From Limanda limanda (taxonomy: Eukaryota > Chordata > Actinopteri > Pleuronectiformes > Pleuronectidae): a DNA stretch of 64,000 nt. The DNA lies in assembly GCF_963576545.1 (NCBI RefSeq), contig NC_083655.1:16816204-16880203 (forward strand), written 5' to 3'. The notes below the pieces were generated by a model. That model had not been told where the DNA came from, made no database searches, and was given only the letters and a program-made list of their open reading frames with translations. The position numbers and the translations under genes were made by a program. Shown one piece after another: positions 36,601 through 50,392 of this stretch. The number at the start of each line of letters is the position of its first letter. Position 1 is the first letter of the stretch.

Positions 36601-39600
36601 GGAAATTACAGTTGTGAGAAGATAATAATATACAAGTATTTTATGCATTTTGTAGGTGATACATAATTCTTGTTTTGAGTAGTCATAGGGTTGGGCTCAT
36701 AGCATAATTTATTTAGCATTAATTTTCGTTGTTATCCTGTTCTTCCAAACAAATGCGTGAGGATCTTGAGGAATGTGACATTGAAATGTTCTCACCTTGG
36801 TTGATCAAGGATGGTAGAGAGGCGCTCAAACAATGCCACTGATTCTGATAACTTGGTATTCACAGTTTTACACCATGGACAGTCTCTCTCTCTTGTTTCT
36901 CAAAAAGATGAGTTAAAGCTCTGTTATCTTTAGAACTCCTTGAGATGTGTATACACTGTTTGGTATAACTGCAACAGGCACACATTAGCTAAATATTTAC
37001 ACCTTGGGCAAGTGTATTGTGGATCCAAGTTGGCTCGGCGGACATATGAGGCATATGAATTATTCTGCCTGATATTTCTCAGTTTTCTTGTTGTCGTTGC
37101 AATGTTACCGACAGCAGATCAGGTGGCGATCATATCCCATTTTTTGAACAACCTCAAAATGTCTGATGAGGTTTTAACTGTTGAAATGTTTTGAGCCACA
37201 AAAAGTATGCATCGTCTAACTTGTGCTGTGTGTTATTATTGTAGCACCGAGCACTGCTGTTTGACCTTGGCTGTAGTTTGAAGCCTGGTTTAAACTTCTG
37301 CATTGGATTGACACGGCGCTTACGCAACTGGTGTACGTCATTGTGAGTATTTTCTGTTTACAGACGTTGATACTTCAAACAATGGAAACTGAAAGTTGTT
37401 GGATCATGCTGGAGTTGGGGCTGATGAATGTTGAACTTCAGTTATTTTTTTGTCTGTAATAGACCGGACACTGAGCCAGAATGCAAAATACGATGATCCT
37501 AAAACTTTTTATACCCATTACATGTCAAAATGTCAGCTATTAAAAGGGCCCGCAATGCAGAAAAGAGGCTCCGTTTGTTTTGTGTGGGGCTGCCTCATGC
37601 TTATTTATCGACATATTTGTATATTTTCTGTATGAAATAAAGTGAAGAGCCCAAGAAAAATGTCCCAGTAAAATGAATGTTGAATCTTATATGTTGGAGG
37701 AGATAATGTATTTTACAATTGAACTGATTGAGGCAGAGAGATGGTGAGTTTTAATGTTCTTGTCTGGCCATTGAGAGAAGTGGATGAGCCATACACCATG
37801 GTCTGCATCAGTATGCAGCGTAGACCATGCTGTATGGCATCATGGTTACTCTCTGCCTTGGGTTTCAACACTGGAGTACAAACTGTCCATTACTGTGCAT
37901 GGAGTAAATGACCTAGTTCTTCATTGCTCTTCAACAAGGGCAGTTACGGTATGTGATTGCAGCCCAAGGCTACCAAATTCTTCAGGGGAGAATGATTCAG
38001 AGATGACTCAGCCTATTTGTTGCATTGACTGAAATACTTTCGATTTGAATTGACAGGTGCCCACAGGAGTAATTCTGTGCTATATGGTTTGAAGTTCATT
38101 CCAGGAAAACCTAAGAAGGCACCCATTAAACTCAAAATATAATTTCCTGACATGCAGCCTTTGCTGCTAGGATGCATTATTCTTTAAAAAGGTTATTGTA
38201 TCGCTTCAGTCTGCCTTTGGCTTGTTGGGTTTATCCTCATATGTTGCTGGCTTTGTGATATTGTGCTACTCACATTTTTTAAACAGTAGTTAAGACATAT
38301 ATTCATATTAAAGAATCAAGTACATCTATACCTTCTCCCTTTTGGCAAATCAAAAGTTTTTTAAAGTGCATTTAGTAAAAATTGGCTGATGTAGGTGCTG
38401 ATGTTCAGGTCAACTGTAAAATATAGAAGATTGACATTTAAAAGATGCACCAAACACAAGTTCTTCTCTTAGCAGTACTTGCGTACACATTTCAAGTTAA
38501 TATGACATTATGATTCTGCAGCTTGTCTGGTTTGGATGACCGACAGTTTGCTGGAAGAATTTCAAAAATGAATATGTAAAGTTGTGGATTTATCTGTGCA
38601 GAGTAATTTCCTGCCCAGACATTTTTTCTGCTAACAGAACATGTTGTGGGATGATTAGTCATTGCTCGGACCATGAAACAGGGTCATTGGGTACAGACTA
38701 AGGAAGTGCGGCTGAAAGGCATGGGAGCTATTTAAATAAGAACTCATAGGTGGTTGCAGTGTATTCAAGAGTTTGTCTTGACTTTCAGTGTGTAGTCAGG
38801 ATTTATTAAAACATGATTCTTTCAAGTTTAGCTCAGCTCACATTTCTCTGATGTTGGGTAGAAAATGGACTGCTTTGTCCTCGTGAAAATGTGCTGCACA
38901 AATTTGTCTTATGAATAGTAAATGTCTGTAGCCTACTAGAGTATCTTAACCTCTGCCCAGAAGCAATTGAGAAACAACTGAGCCAGACGTGACAATGTCA
39001 ATAGGAATTGGCGTCGGTTATTCTGTTGCTGCTAGATGGTAAGAGTTACAGTACATTGATAGCAGATGCGTCTCTGACCTTCACTGTTCTGAGGCTTTGA
39101 GGATGCTGAGTTGCCACTGACAGACCAACCATCTCACACCCTATGATTAGGGATCAGTAATGCCTGGGAGGGGCAGCCAGCCTCCAAGTAGCATCTGTTT
39201 CCTGCAAACAGATCCCTCACATCGATAGCTCACACTGACAGCTCATGGTGAAGGAATGGAAATGCACCTACTGCATTCAATTAAGGCTGCAACTCACTGT
39301 TACATTGATTTTTATGTTTTTTGAAAATTAGAAAAGAGAGAGTGAGATGTTTCTAAATACTAAAAATGTAGAATATATCCAATAAAGATATATAGATATA
39401 CCCAGGCCATTTTGGTGGAGTTTACGGACCTCTCAACCAATGTAGGCATGTGAGCTGCTCAACACTCGCCACTGTGTAGGGGTCGTCTCAACCCTGACCC
39501 TGTGACATCATCACAGCCAAGCACATGAGACGCCTTGCAATATGAATGAATGAAATTAAAAAGGGTACAAAATAAGTATGCTTTTTGTGGGTTCTTAAAA

Positions 39601-41022
39601 ATGAACCTGGCATATATCATTTCATATCAATTGCATGCACCTGAATCGTATCGAATCAAAAAGTCGTCCACATCTTCTAAGTATTTTAGTAAAAGTTTCT
39701 TCCTAAACTATACTAGTAAAGCAGTACAATTCTATATTAAGCTGTCTGTGCTAACTGCTGCTTTAACTACAGGTTTCACTGTCTTTGTTTTTTCATTCAG
39801 ATTCAGAGAAAGGACTGGTGCTGCAGCAGCCCAGATGATATTCTTTGCAGGAGGCCGATTAGCAGTGGGTCTTAGGTATCTTAGCTCACATTACACCACA
39901 GAGTCACTGTGTACCGTACTAACAGAGTAAGCCCTCTGTGGTATTTGTGTTTGATTCTGCTCATAAACTAATGACTGCGAAGGCCTCTACAAACCAAGGG
40001 TGTGTAAACATCCCCCATCTGCACAGCACATCTGTCAAACACTCCAACCTCCTAACAGATACACAATTTTTCATCAGTATGTGTTTATAGCAGCCCTGAG
40101 AGAGTGCGTGGGTGTGTGTTTACGTGTGTGTCTGTGTATGCGCTTTCAGGTGCAGGTGAATGACCTGGTCGAGCAGGTTTCTTACTGTCAGCTTCAACGC
40201 ACAGTCTGTCAACCAAATAGATTTCCCAGCACCCCTCCTCCAGCCACTTAAACGTTCATCCCCTTGTGTCTATCGCCTGCAGCGTTCTCATGAAAAAGTT
40301 CTCAGATGATCCAGGGCCAGATTTGAGGTCTTCCTTAAGTATGCTACCGTATTAAGCCCAATTTTGGAGTCAAGGAGGAGAGGAGAGGACAAATTGATTT
40401 TTATGGCTTTCAATTTGTTCAACAACCCTCTGGGGTAGATGTTAGCAGTGTTACACCAATCTACATGTTATCACGAGCTTAGTTTCAGAAGACAGTCTTT
40501 ACATTGAAAGTATTGAGTCGTCTTGGATTAATTACCTTAAGTTTGACAAACTGTTTCAATGTCCTGCTTTAGCGGAGTCAGTTTTATCCAGGAAAAAAAC
40601 GGATAAGGATAGAAGGAAACAAAACCGGTTCTTTAACACAGGGGTGTTTGGTTCTTGCATTGGCCTCTAATTATTGAAAGATACACAGCATGGGTCTATA
40701 GGTGGAAGTAAACACACTCAAAGCGCCACATAAGTCCTTCTGCTTTAAAGTATCTGGATCAGCAAAGCATTATTTATAGTGGATCTTCACCTTTTAACCC
40801 AAATGCAGAGAGGTCTTCCACCGCCACTACCCAGAGACGCATTGTGACTCTGAAGTCAGGGGCAACACATGGCCATTTTCCACTTCAGTGACTCTCTTCT
40901 CACACGCGGCACTCAGCACTGGTGGTCCCAAGGAGAGATCGATGGGGCTCTCCTCCATCACTCACTGACGTTAATGAGAACAGCTCCATTGAAAGTATTG
41001 TGCAGAGGCAGGGCACGGAGCA

Positions 41023-41047
41023 GTGTGTGTGTGTGTGTGTGTGTGTG
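41023..41047. repeat. (TG)n microsatellite
   Basis: About 12 TG units in intron 1. Confidence 0.9.
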
Positions 41048-41383
41048 GATGTGGGGAGTGGGGGGGTTGTTGCAGGCACTTAAACTGCAATTGTAGGTTG
41101 GAAGAGTGTTTGCATTATGTCATGGCAAATCATAGAGTAAATGAGAAGTAGGCAAAACAAGTTTAAAAATGGAATAGACTGGATGTAGTTACAACAAAGC
41201 TACAGAAGTAAAATCCATGGGACTTGTGGAATCATCCATGTTTTCACAGTTCTGAGATGTTTTGAAGTGATCCCATAAGTCAGCTTAGTGTGTCTTCATG
41301 CACAGCCAAAGGAAATGAGATGTGTTGAGGTTATTTTACATTACAGTCTTGTTTCAAGCATCAGCAGGTCCTGAGATAACACA

Positions 41384-41406
41384 ATGTGTGTGTGTGTGTG
41401 TGTGTG
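41384..41406. repeat. (TG)n microsatellite
   Basis: About 11 TG units in intron 1, followed by a pyrimidine-rich region to about 41700. Confidence 0.9.
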
Positions 41407-44400
41407 AAAATTTCAACTGTCTTAATTTACTTGTGGATAAAAACAATGAGCTCATTAGATTTAACCTTGCAGCACAGCCTCTGGTGCGTTCTTTCAACAC
41501 CTTTTTATTCTCTCTCCACCTCCTTCCCTTCTCCTCAGCTCCAGTTCCTGTCCTCCCTCTTTTCTTCTACCCCTTTATGTTTTACTCTATCCTCCATTTA
41601 GATCCTGCCCACTCATGTCGTCTGTATTTTCTGTCTCTTGTTTTCTTTTCTTCCTTTTATCTCCGGCTATCATCTTTTTGTCAGGTCTATTTTTCTTGTA
41701 GTTCATCTATTGAGAGGTGATTGTGTATTGTCTCATAGGTTTACAAATTTCAGACATGTAGTAACTATGTACATAAACATGAAGAAATAAAAGCTAAGAG
41801 CATGATGATTGATCATGCTGAGACATGAGAACAAATTTGTGCATTATTCTGAGGCTTTGAAGGTTGGATGGTTAGTCCATTAGTAGACAGGAGAAAGAAG
41901 CAGATAGGACGCTGTTGGTAGCTTGGAGGATTGTCCAGTTTCAATTCTTAAACTACTCCAGTGGAGAACTGATAATTTCACATGCAAACCCTCTATTTTA
42001 GTGCACATCTAGAGCAGCAATCTTCTCTTCACAGACACTTCATTAGTTGTGGGTGGGTTCCCTGAAAGTTAAATATAATGCCGTTATGTTTGGAAGACTC
42101 CGTTGCCATTAGAAGGGCAACATGGGAAAATCAGCGTGTTCACAAAGTAGAACCACAAGGAGGATGCGTTCTGTTCTTCAGGTTAGGGAGTTCTCTCTTT
42201 TGGAGACGAACTTTGTTTACCCCAGCAACAGAGCAAGCGAGTGGAATGATCATAAAATCTAGAAGTGAGACAAGCCTAAAGAAATGTGACTCTTTGTGTT
42301 GACGGCTTGAGTGTTTATCTGTTTTATTAGTGTAAATGTCATATGCACAGCTTTAAGAAAATGCAGGCACACATAAATAGATGCATGCAAATAAACAGAG
42401 GGCTGTGGGATATCTTGCATACAAGCTGCTATGGCTTAACAATGTGGCCAAGAAAATAATGGTAATTACTATGATAAATGTCACATTATTTACAGTTGAA
42501 ACTTTTGCTCTTGAGTGAAGGTTGATGTTTTAAAGTCTTATTTATTGGCAGAGAATGACAAACACTGGATAAACAGCAAACACATTTTACAAGTCTGATG
42601 TAGATCAATAATGTTTCAGAATTCGGACAGTAAATAATTATATATATATATTGATGTCCCTCAGTCTTTATTATCTGATGTGACTTCAGACTCTCACTTC
42701 ATATTCCAGCATTTAATACCAGCCACACTGATGAGTCTGGACTCTGGAATGATGACATTAATGCTGGAAGGCTATTTCAGCGACACTATGCGAGCAAACT
42801 CGTCTGCACACTCACACTAACAGGCTGCTGACAGTGTGTGTGAGCCAGGTGTCTTTGTCAGCCTTTGCCTTTGGACGCAGTGTATGCTGCCAAGTGTCAA
42901 GACAGTGAACAGAAAAACATTTGACTTGCTCATCGGCCATGTGTGTTTCTTCCTATGGCTGCTCTCAGAGTTGACACTGTGGAAACGCCATGAAACAGAA
43001 GCAGATTGCATTCATCTGGAAAAAATAGAATTAGACCTTTTTTATACATGATAGTATAGTAAGTAATAGTTTCTCATGCGTGTGGGAGGAGATGATTCAG
43101 TAATTATCCCATAATTCTTTATGATCTCAATAAATCTGAGCAGACTTGATAATGTGCATTTAATAAGCTGGATTTCCCAATGTCTGAAAGCAAGACTAAA
43201 TGAAAACAGGATTGAATTGGTAGCTTTTGCTGAATGTAAAAGTACAGAGAGGCAGATTCATTATCGTACCGCCGTGTCAGCAGCATTTGAATAAATAGTA
43301 CTGACTGACATCTGCATAATGTGTGAGGCATCTCTATTTAACCAGGAAATTATGTTCTGTTCCAAAATGAAAAAGAATTGAATTTGAATAGGAAGTTCAT
43401 TAACCCAGAGAGACTTCATGTCATGTCATAATGTGGTGAAACTTCCTGGTGACAATCCTGGCCTAGTTTCAATTCATCTGGGTTACGTCATGCTCCTACC
43501 TGTGTTTGCATGACAGATCATTTGGCTGGCTTTCAGATTTTAAAACAAACAAAAGGCAATTCGTTTGGTCTCTACATTTTTTCAATGAGGTGCTGACAGA
43601 CAAGTCTATTATCAGCTTGGCTAATTGAGAAGAAATTGACACAAAGTAAGAAAGTAAAAAGAAGAAGACATTTTAAACTCTGATCTTTGAAGGCGTTAAT
43701 CCATTTCACTGAGTCAGATATGCTATTGATGCATCAAAAAAATCCTCCTCTGTCAGTTTTACAACAGGAAGTTTATGTGTCTGCCTGTGAAGTTTCAGTG
43801 GGTTCATCCATCTGCCTGTCAGTGTTTGTTTGACAGGGAGACTTTGGCTCAAATCTTTGCTTTGCACAGTTTTGGTCAGTTTACAATTATTACAGGTTTG
43901 AGTTCAGAGAGGCTTCCTGTTTGAAGCTTTAGTCCTTTGGTTTCATCCACTGAAGGTTAACTTGTACTGATTAGTGAGTTTTTTAGTTTGAACTCTTGTG
44001 TCTCCCACAGAGGTTTGAATTTGTCATACAGTCTAGATATGAACAGTGAGACATGACCCCACTGTCATGCAAGGTAACTGGCTGCCCTCACTCTCCTCTT
44101 TTCCTGTCTTTGTTATTTCTGCCCATGAATATATTAATCACATCCTTAGTCCTTGACCTCCTTCCCTTCCCGCTTCCACACTTTCACTCTCCAGTGTCCT
44201 CTCTCTGTCTTTTTGATCTACATGAAAGTTTCACAAGTACTTTTCCTATGTGTCGCCTGTTTCCTGTGAAGGGTCAATGAGCATTTCCCCAGCCATGAAG
44301 CAAACTGCTCTGTCACTCAGTGGGGAGGTGTAATGATGAGACACAGTACCTGTTCACTGTACACAATGGTAAGTGTGGACATGAGGTTTGACCCGGCTGG

Positions 44401-44470
44401 TTTGAAATGGCTAAGCAAGAGGTCATGTTTGACCTCATTATTCCAGTTTATGTTCAATATTATAGTATAG

Positions 44471-44502
44471 TAAAGTAAAGTAAAGTAAAGTAAAGTAAAG
44501 TA
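44471..44502. repeat. (TAAAG)n pentanucleotide repeat
   Basis: Six TAAAG units after a TATAG stretch. Confidence 0.9.
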
Positions 44503-46360
44503 GGCTTAGGGGAAGACTGGATGTTGAAGACTTCTTATAGTATTACATAATGAGTACTGCTCAGTAGAACAAATGGAAGTCAGGTGACTGAAGTGGGCAT
44601 TTACAGTTCTATGTACTTCACTGGTTCCCAAACAAGGGATCCAACGGGAGGGCAGCAAGACAATTTCCAGAAATCAAATCCAATTTAAAAACAATTAAAA
44701 CCCCTAATTGTTACAAAAGCTAAACAATCTACTTCCTTTGTCTCCATAGGTTAGCACCAGCTATAGTAGCTCAGTTTATAGCACCACAGGAAACATTGCA
44801 ACCTTGGGCGGTGATATCATTATGGGGTGGCAAGTCTCTGGCACTGGTTATTTTTGGGGGTTGGTTAGGGGCCGAAAAGTTTGGCAACCTCTACTGTGTA
44901 TTTTATGCAGTGTTAATGTAACCCATGCAGTGTAGAGGTGTTAATGACAAAGATGTAGGTTTATATACATAAAGAAAGATTGATCAAAGATAAACCCCAC
45001 AGTTTGCAGTTTTTCAGGCACGCCTAGCATAAAGTAGTTCAGCCTAATACCAGTAAATCCAACCAGTTACAGCATGGCACAGCACGGCACAGCAGTATTT
45101 GTGCACCCCAGGATCATCCATGTGGATGTTTTCAGTTTTTGTTACCTGACTTCACTTGACTTCTTCTTTCGCCATTCCTCTCTTGATATATTGGCCTTTG
45201 TAATTCCTCCGTTCAGCGCCCTACATGTTTCTTCGTCCAGCAGTTGTAAAAACACTCTCCAGAGACGTTTTATTGTAAATAGAACTGTTACTTTCAGGCT
45301 TAGATTGAAACTCGATAGTCGTCAAACGCACAATTCTTCTTTCATTTCTCTCTCTTTGTCAGATCTTGTCCAAGCAATCACTTATTATCACTAGATAATG
45401 GATGAGTAAGAGCAGATCTCAGTTTGAGGATTGGCAAGGCATAAACACAGTGTACCAGAATACACTGGGCTGAACTCCTTACAGATACAACCCCACAGAT
45501 GGGCTTTCTTTCTCCTTTTCCCTTTCTCTTAAGACAGTTTTCCTTCCCTTTATTTACATTTTATGTATTTTTGAGTCCATCGCTCTGTAACTCTGTGGCT
45601 CAGAGTTTCAGATGTCAGTGTTTGTGGATTTTGGATGTTTGCCACAGTGATCCTTTGGAAAATGACTTTCCTCTCTTTATGCCCCTTCCCTGACAAAGAT
45701 TCAGAAGAATAAGTAGTGTCTGTTGGATTGGAAACTTCTTTAAAGTACTGTTTATTGTGTTAAAAAACATTTCCATTACATGACTAACACTTTTTACCAA
45801 AAGACAATTTATAATAATGTCTTCAAAAAGTGCAGTATGGTTTCTTAATGACCAATGATATATCATCTCAGTTAATAGTGAAAGTGATTTCATTTCTTAC
45901 TCCATATCTTTCTTGTTGATGTACAGTATCCTCTTTACCTTCTTGATAGTTATTTGAGTGACGTTGGTTAAGTTACGGCTCATGGAGGTAGAAAGTACAT
46001 CCAGGTGGGCCTTTCACAGGACAAGAAACTTTCACTGCTCTGCCTTTTGTCAGATCATCCACAAGATCTGTTATCTGAAAAGAAAAAGAAGAGTTATGAT
46101 GAGGTGAGGCCCTCAGTCCTTTTTTGCTTAGGAGGGTTCCTGCCTGAATGAAATGATCTTTAGTATTTAAGTGGCAGCTGTGATAAGACCTGGTTGACGT
46201 TCTTATCTCCCATAGCGCATAATACACTTATTAATACTACACAATATAAAAGGAGAAAACGTGGTCAAACAATTCCTTGCAGCACCCAGATTTGCATACC
46301 CACATATATTATAAACAGACGCATTGAATTTTAGAATCATCATAACAAAGTACTATTCAA

Positions 46361-46426
46361 GAGGGGGTGCAACCGTAGCACGTCTGACTCCAGATTAGAA
46401 GGTGTGTTCAAATCACGTTAGGGTCA
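46361..46426 (+). pseudogene. tRNA-Trp pseudogene in pard3 intron 1
   Basis: About 66 nt keep GTCTGACTCCAGATTAGAAGG and TTCAAATCACGTTAGGGTCA. The 5' acceptor strand is degraded (GAGGGGGTGC), bases are missing from the D arm and variable region, and the anticodon stem has a C-to-T change. It faces the intact copy at 46627. The flank GTGATTT resembles the array family. Confidence 0.85.
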
Positions 46427-46626
46427 GTGATTTAAGATTAACCTAATATCTGTACATAAAGATATGAAACATCTAACTTTTAAAGTTGATAATCTACAGC
46501 ATCCAGAGTATATGTGGTCCAAGTTCGCAAATAATTTATGGCATCTTTATCTGAGGTTCTACCATGAGCAATGCCTAGGTATTGTTTTTCCTTGCTGATA
46601 TATTTGTTTGCTATGTCTTAAAAGCT

Positions 46627-46698
46627 TGACCCCGACGTGATTTGAACACGCAACCTTCTGATCTGGAGTCAGACGCGCTACCGTTGCGCCACGAGGCC
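46627..46698 (-). tRNA. tRNA-Trp(CCA), antisense in pard3 intron 1
   Basis: 72 nt with all arms present and anticodon CCA. The acceptor is GGCCTCG/CGGGGTC, so position 2 makes a G-T wobble in place of A-T. TTTT follows about four bases after the 3' end (AGCTTTTAAG). Probably transcribed; whether the wobble matters for charging is unknown. Confidence 0.88.
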
Positions 46699-49039
46699 CT
46701 GCTCCCTCGAAATAATTGTCTTTATATAATTTTCCTCTTTAATGGAAACAAGGTTCTAGTCAGCTACTGATTTAATGACGGAACCTTTTGAGGCATTAGA
46801 TGTAAAAAATGCCAAAATATCTTGGACTTTCAAAAAATGAAAAATGTGCATAGTTCCTCTGGTCAAGTCAGATAAGACTTGTGTCACATGTGCGAGTTTC
46901 CATGGTGGAGCCGTAAACTGTCTTTCAACCCCTCCAGCTTTTTACTTTGTGTGACTGAGCTGCATGACTTGAGTCTTGTCCAAACAACCTAACACATACT
47001 TCCAGCACACTCCCTGGAAGTGGCTGTTTTAAAACAAGCACTAAACTTGAAATACAAGTGTAGAATGCAAATGTGATATAGTGATGTAGGTTTTCTGTGG
47101 TCTGTGAAGTTCCTACACCATATAGTATAATTCCTGCATATTCCATGAAGCTTGCTTTAATATTCTAAATGTATCAGTAATAGTAGGATTTACCATAATA
47201 CATATTTATCTTTTAAGATGTGAACAGTGGGTGGACTCCAGGTTGGCTGTGATGGATCAACTTTCCAAGGCCCACCAGCTGATTATTATCACAATTTGAG
47301 TCTTTGGCGTGGTAATATTATATTTCTGTAGCTGTATTGCATTAGTGACATGTTTGACACATGTTGAGTGAACATGTGAGATTATTTTGTAGTTGAAAGG
47401 AGTGCGCTGTACCAGCTGTGTGTGAATGTGGTCACTCTTTAGTGGGCACATGAGTTCGTTTTGTGCCCTGCAGTTGCAGCACAGACGTGGTGAACACCCT
47501 GCACTGTCTCAACTTGTGGGTCGGCCCAAGAAGACGCCACTCCCTTCTGCTGGTCTTTACACTGCTGGGATCTTAATGACTGCTGTACATATGCTGTTCT
47601 TTAACACACACACACTCATGGAAACTCTTTCCCCCAGTGTGTGAGAGGGTTTCATGGTCACATTCTGCTGCTTCTCCACAAACCATGACCAACACACTCC
47701 TCACTACAAACAGGTTTTGTGCGTCAGGGTTTCTGGACTCAACAGGTTCTGTTGGATCATATTACATGGTCACAAAACTATATTTAACTAGTATTTAGAA
47801 ATGAGTAGATTTTGGGGGGTTTGGGGTGAATACCTGAGTACACACTGGTGGTGTAATACTTCAAATCCACTGATCACTTCACACCCTGATATTTGAGCAA
47901 CAGGATGGTTCATATCTTGGTTTTATTCCTCCCGGCATATGATGTGGTGAAACTTAACAACTTCAGGTATCTGTGTTAGCACCAAACGGGCTGCTTTTTC
48001 AAGTTTTGTGGGTTTAGCGGGATATGTCATTCATCTGATACCTCTTGTGCTGTTATCCTTTATTAGCTTAATGAATGTTAAGTGCAGGCATGATCACTTA
48101 AACGTGATTGGACCTAAATAGTCCCATGCCACAAGAAGTCAGGTGACAATGAAATAAAAAAAAACATAGAACAGAATAATCTTTTTGTGATTTACACGTC
48201 TTGTAGTGTTTATAGTACAGTGAGTTAGAGCATCACGGTTCTGTTCTATTCTATCTTGATTGTGATTGAAGATTGTGGATATTTTTATCATGGTGTTGGT
48301 TTCAGAAGCGTTACAGCGCTGTACGGACTGTTTAACCAGTGTAATCAGATTTATTGTTCCCTGGCAAAATGCAGATCACATCAGTCAGAACATGGCCCAC
48401 TCCTCTCATATAGTATTTCACATTCTTACCATATCACCCATCCTGATGGCTCACAATCCCTCAAAAACAATGACAGAGGTGTGTGTCATCTGCGCTTTTC
48501 CTGACTGACTGAAGTCTATTCCTGGTGCCAGAGATACCGTACGATTGTAGTTTGACTATTTGTCAGCATGAACAGGACTATGAACAGGACACAATATACA
48601 TAGCAAATAATGATGTTCATACCACATTTAGATCCCGGGATGCTCCTTCGCATACAAACACAAATCCACATCTGCACTCTGTAAGAGCTGTGACGTGACA
48701 TCTCCGCTGTGTCTGTTCGTGGTCATTCGCCCTGTGCTCTCTGCTTCTCTTGGCTCATTTAGAGGTCCCATCTGGCAAGCATAACCTCTGTGCTGATGTA
48801 ATAATAAACAAAAGTGTGCCGAAATTGTGCTGACTGCTGCTTCTATAAGTAGACAAAGAGTCTTGCAGTGCTCAAACTGTTAAACTGAAGCAGCAGGCCC
48901 TAACATGCAGGGACTAAACTGACTTTCAATGTCATTTGCAGTATTTCATAGCCAATGTTGGACAGTGTTCAAGTAGCAACTGGCAGGCGAAGCAGGATTT
49001 TCTTTGCTTCAGTAGTTTAAAATTACATTTATTCTGTTG

Positions 49040-49185
49040 TTCAGTAGAATGTGGATACCCGATCTGGACGGGTCCGACTGGTTCAGACAAACATTTTGAA
49101 ATGAAATTCAGGCTCTGGTCGGGTTCGGACATAAAAAACAGAATGCCTGTCGGGTTCAGAGACAAAAATTGTGGCCCGAGCTGCA
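49040..49185. repeat. Possible degenerate hAT-type repeat
   Basis: Repeated GGTCGGGTTCGGAC / GTCGGGTTCAGAG / GGCCCGAG motifs resemble non-autonomous repeats seen in fishes. A related but degraded stretch is at 23085-23165 (CTGACCGAACCTGAGAG). Boundaries and family uncertain. Confidence 0.3.
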
Positions 49186-50220
49186 CACTAGCATGTCTGC
49201 ACTTCTCAATGTCTTCCCTAAATTAACCTTAACACTTCCCTGCATGAAAGCCTGCAAAAAAACGATACACAGACCATGAAGGTCACTTGTTCTTTACGTC
49301 ATGATAATTTATAGCCCTCTTATGCTGATATTTCACATCTGCACCATATCTGACTGTTCCTCCTCCCAGTCTCAGGCTGAGCAGATGGCCTGGATGGGAC
49401 GTCCCCCTCAGGGTCTGAGACTAAAATGCTCTTTCAGTAACACGACACCTTCACCCTCTGTCAGTTGATTTCTAAAGATAAGTGTTTGAAGCTGACAGAT
49501 ATACTCTTTAAGGAAACTGTCTTCTTGCTTTCTCCTATACAGAGGAGGTCAAAGGTCAGGGTCAATGAGAGAACAGCGTCCTGTTAACACAAGAGATCTG
49601 TGTCTTTCAGAGGATGCTTCCGTTTAGCATCTCAGAAAGAATAGTTGCACCTATTCATTCAGATTTATTAATTTGTTGGCGTAAATAAGCCATTTATCCA
49701 TTTCCATATTACAGAACAATTCATAGACTTTCTTCAAGTCTGGGATAAAGCATGTTATATCTCACTTAACTTCATGGAAATTGATGTGTTTAGATGTTTT
49801 TTTTCATGAGTGCATGCCATTTGACAAATCATGCATGTTCCTTTGCACGTCCCATATTCCAAAAAGTTACAGATCCAAGACAGTAAATGTGAAACAGAAT
49901 GAAACACTGAATGAACCCAAATCTGAAAACAATAGCACACAGGTACAAGTCAAATAACTTGAAGAGTCCATAATCAGAACTCTTTATCCAAGAGTTTAAA
50001 GTCCAGAGTCATGGCAGTATTGTTATGTTATCCTTCTTAATATCTCACACATCTTGTCCAAAGTTTTACCCTTTATTTGGCCTAATGATGAATCATTATG
50101 AAATCTGCTCAATGAGTTCCTCTTGTGATAATGTCTGTTTAATTTGTTGGTGAAACCTTCATCACAGCAGTGGTTCAAGCTCAGGCTGAGCTGTGAGGCA
50201 GCATTTCTGGCCTGTGAGGA

Positions 50221-50392
<172 letters not shown>
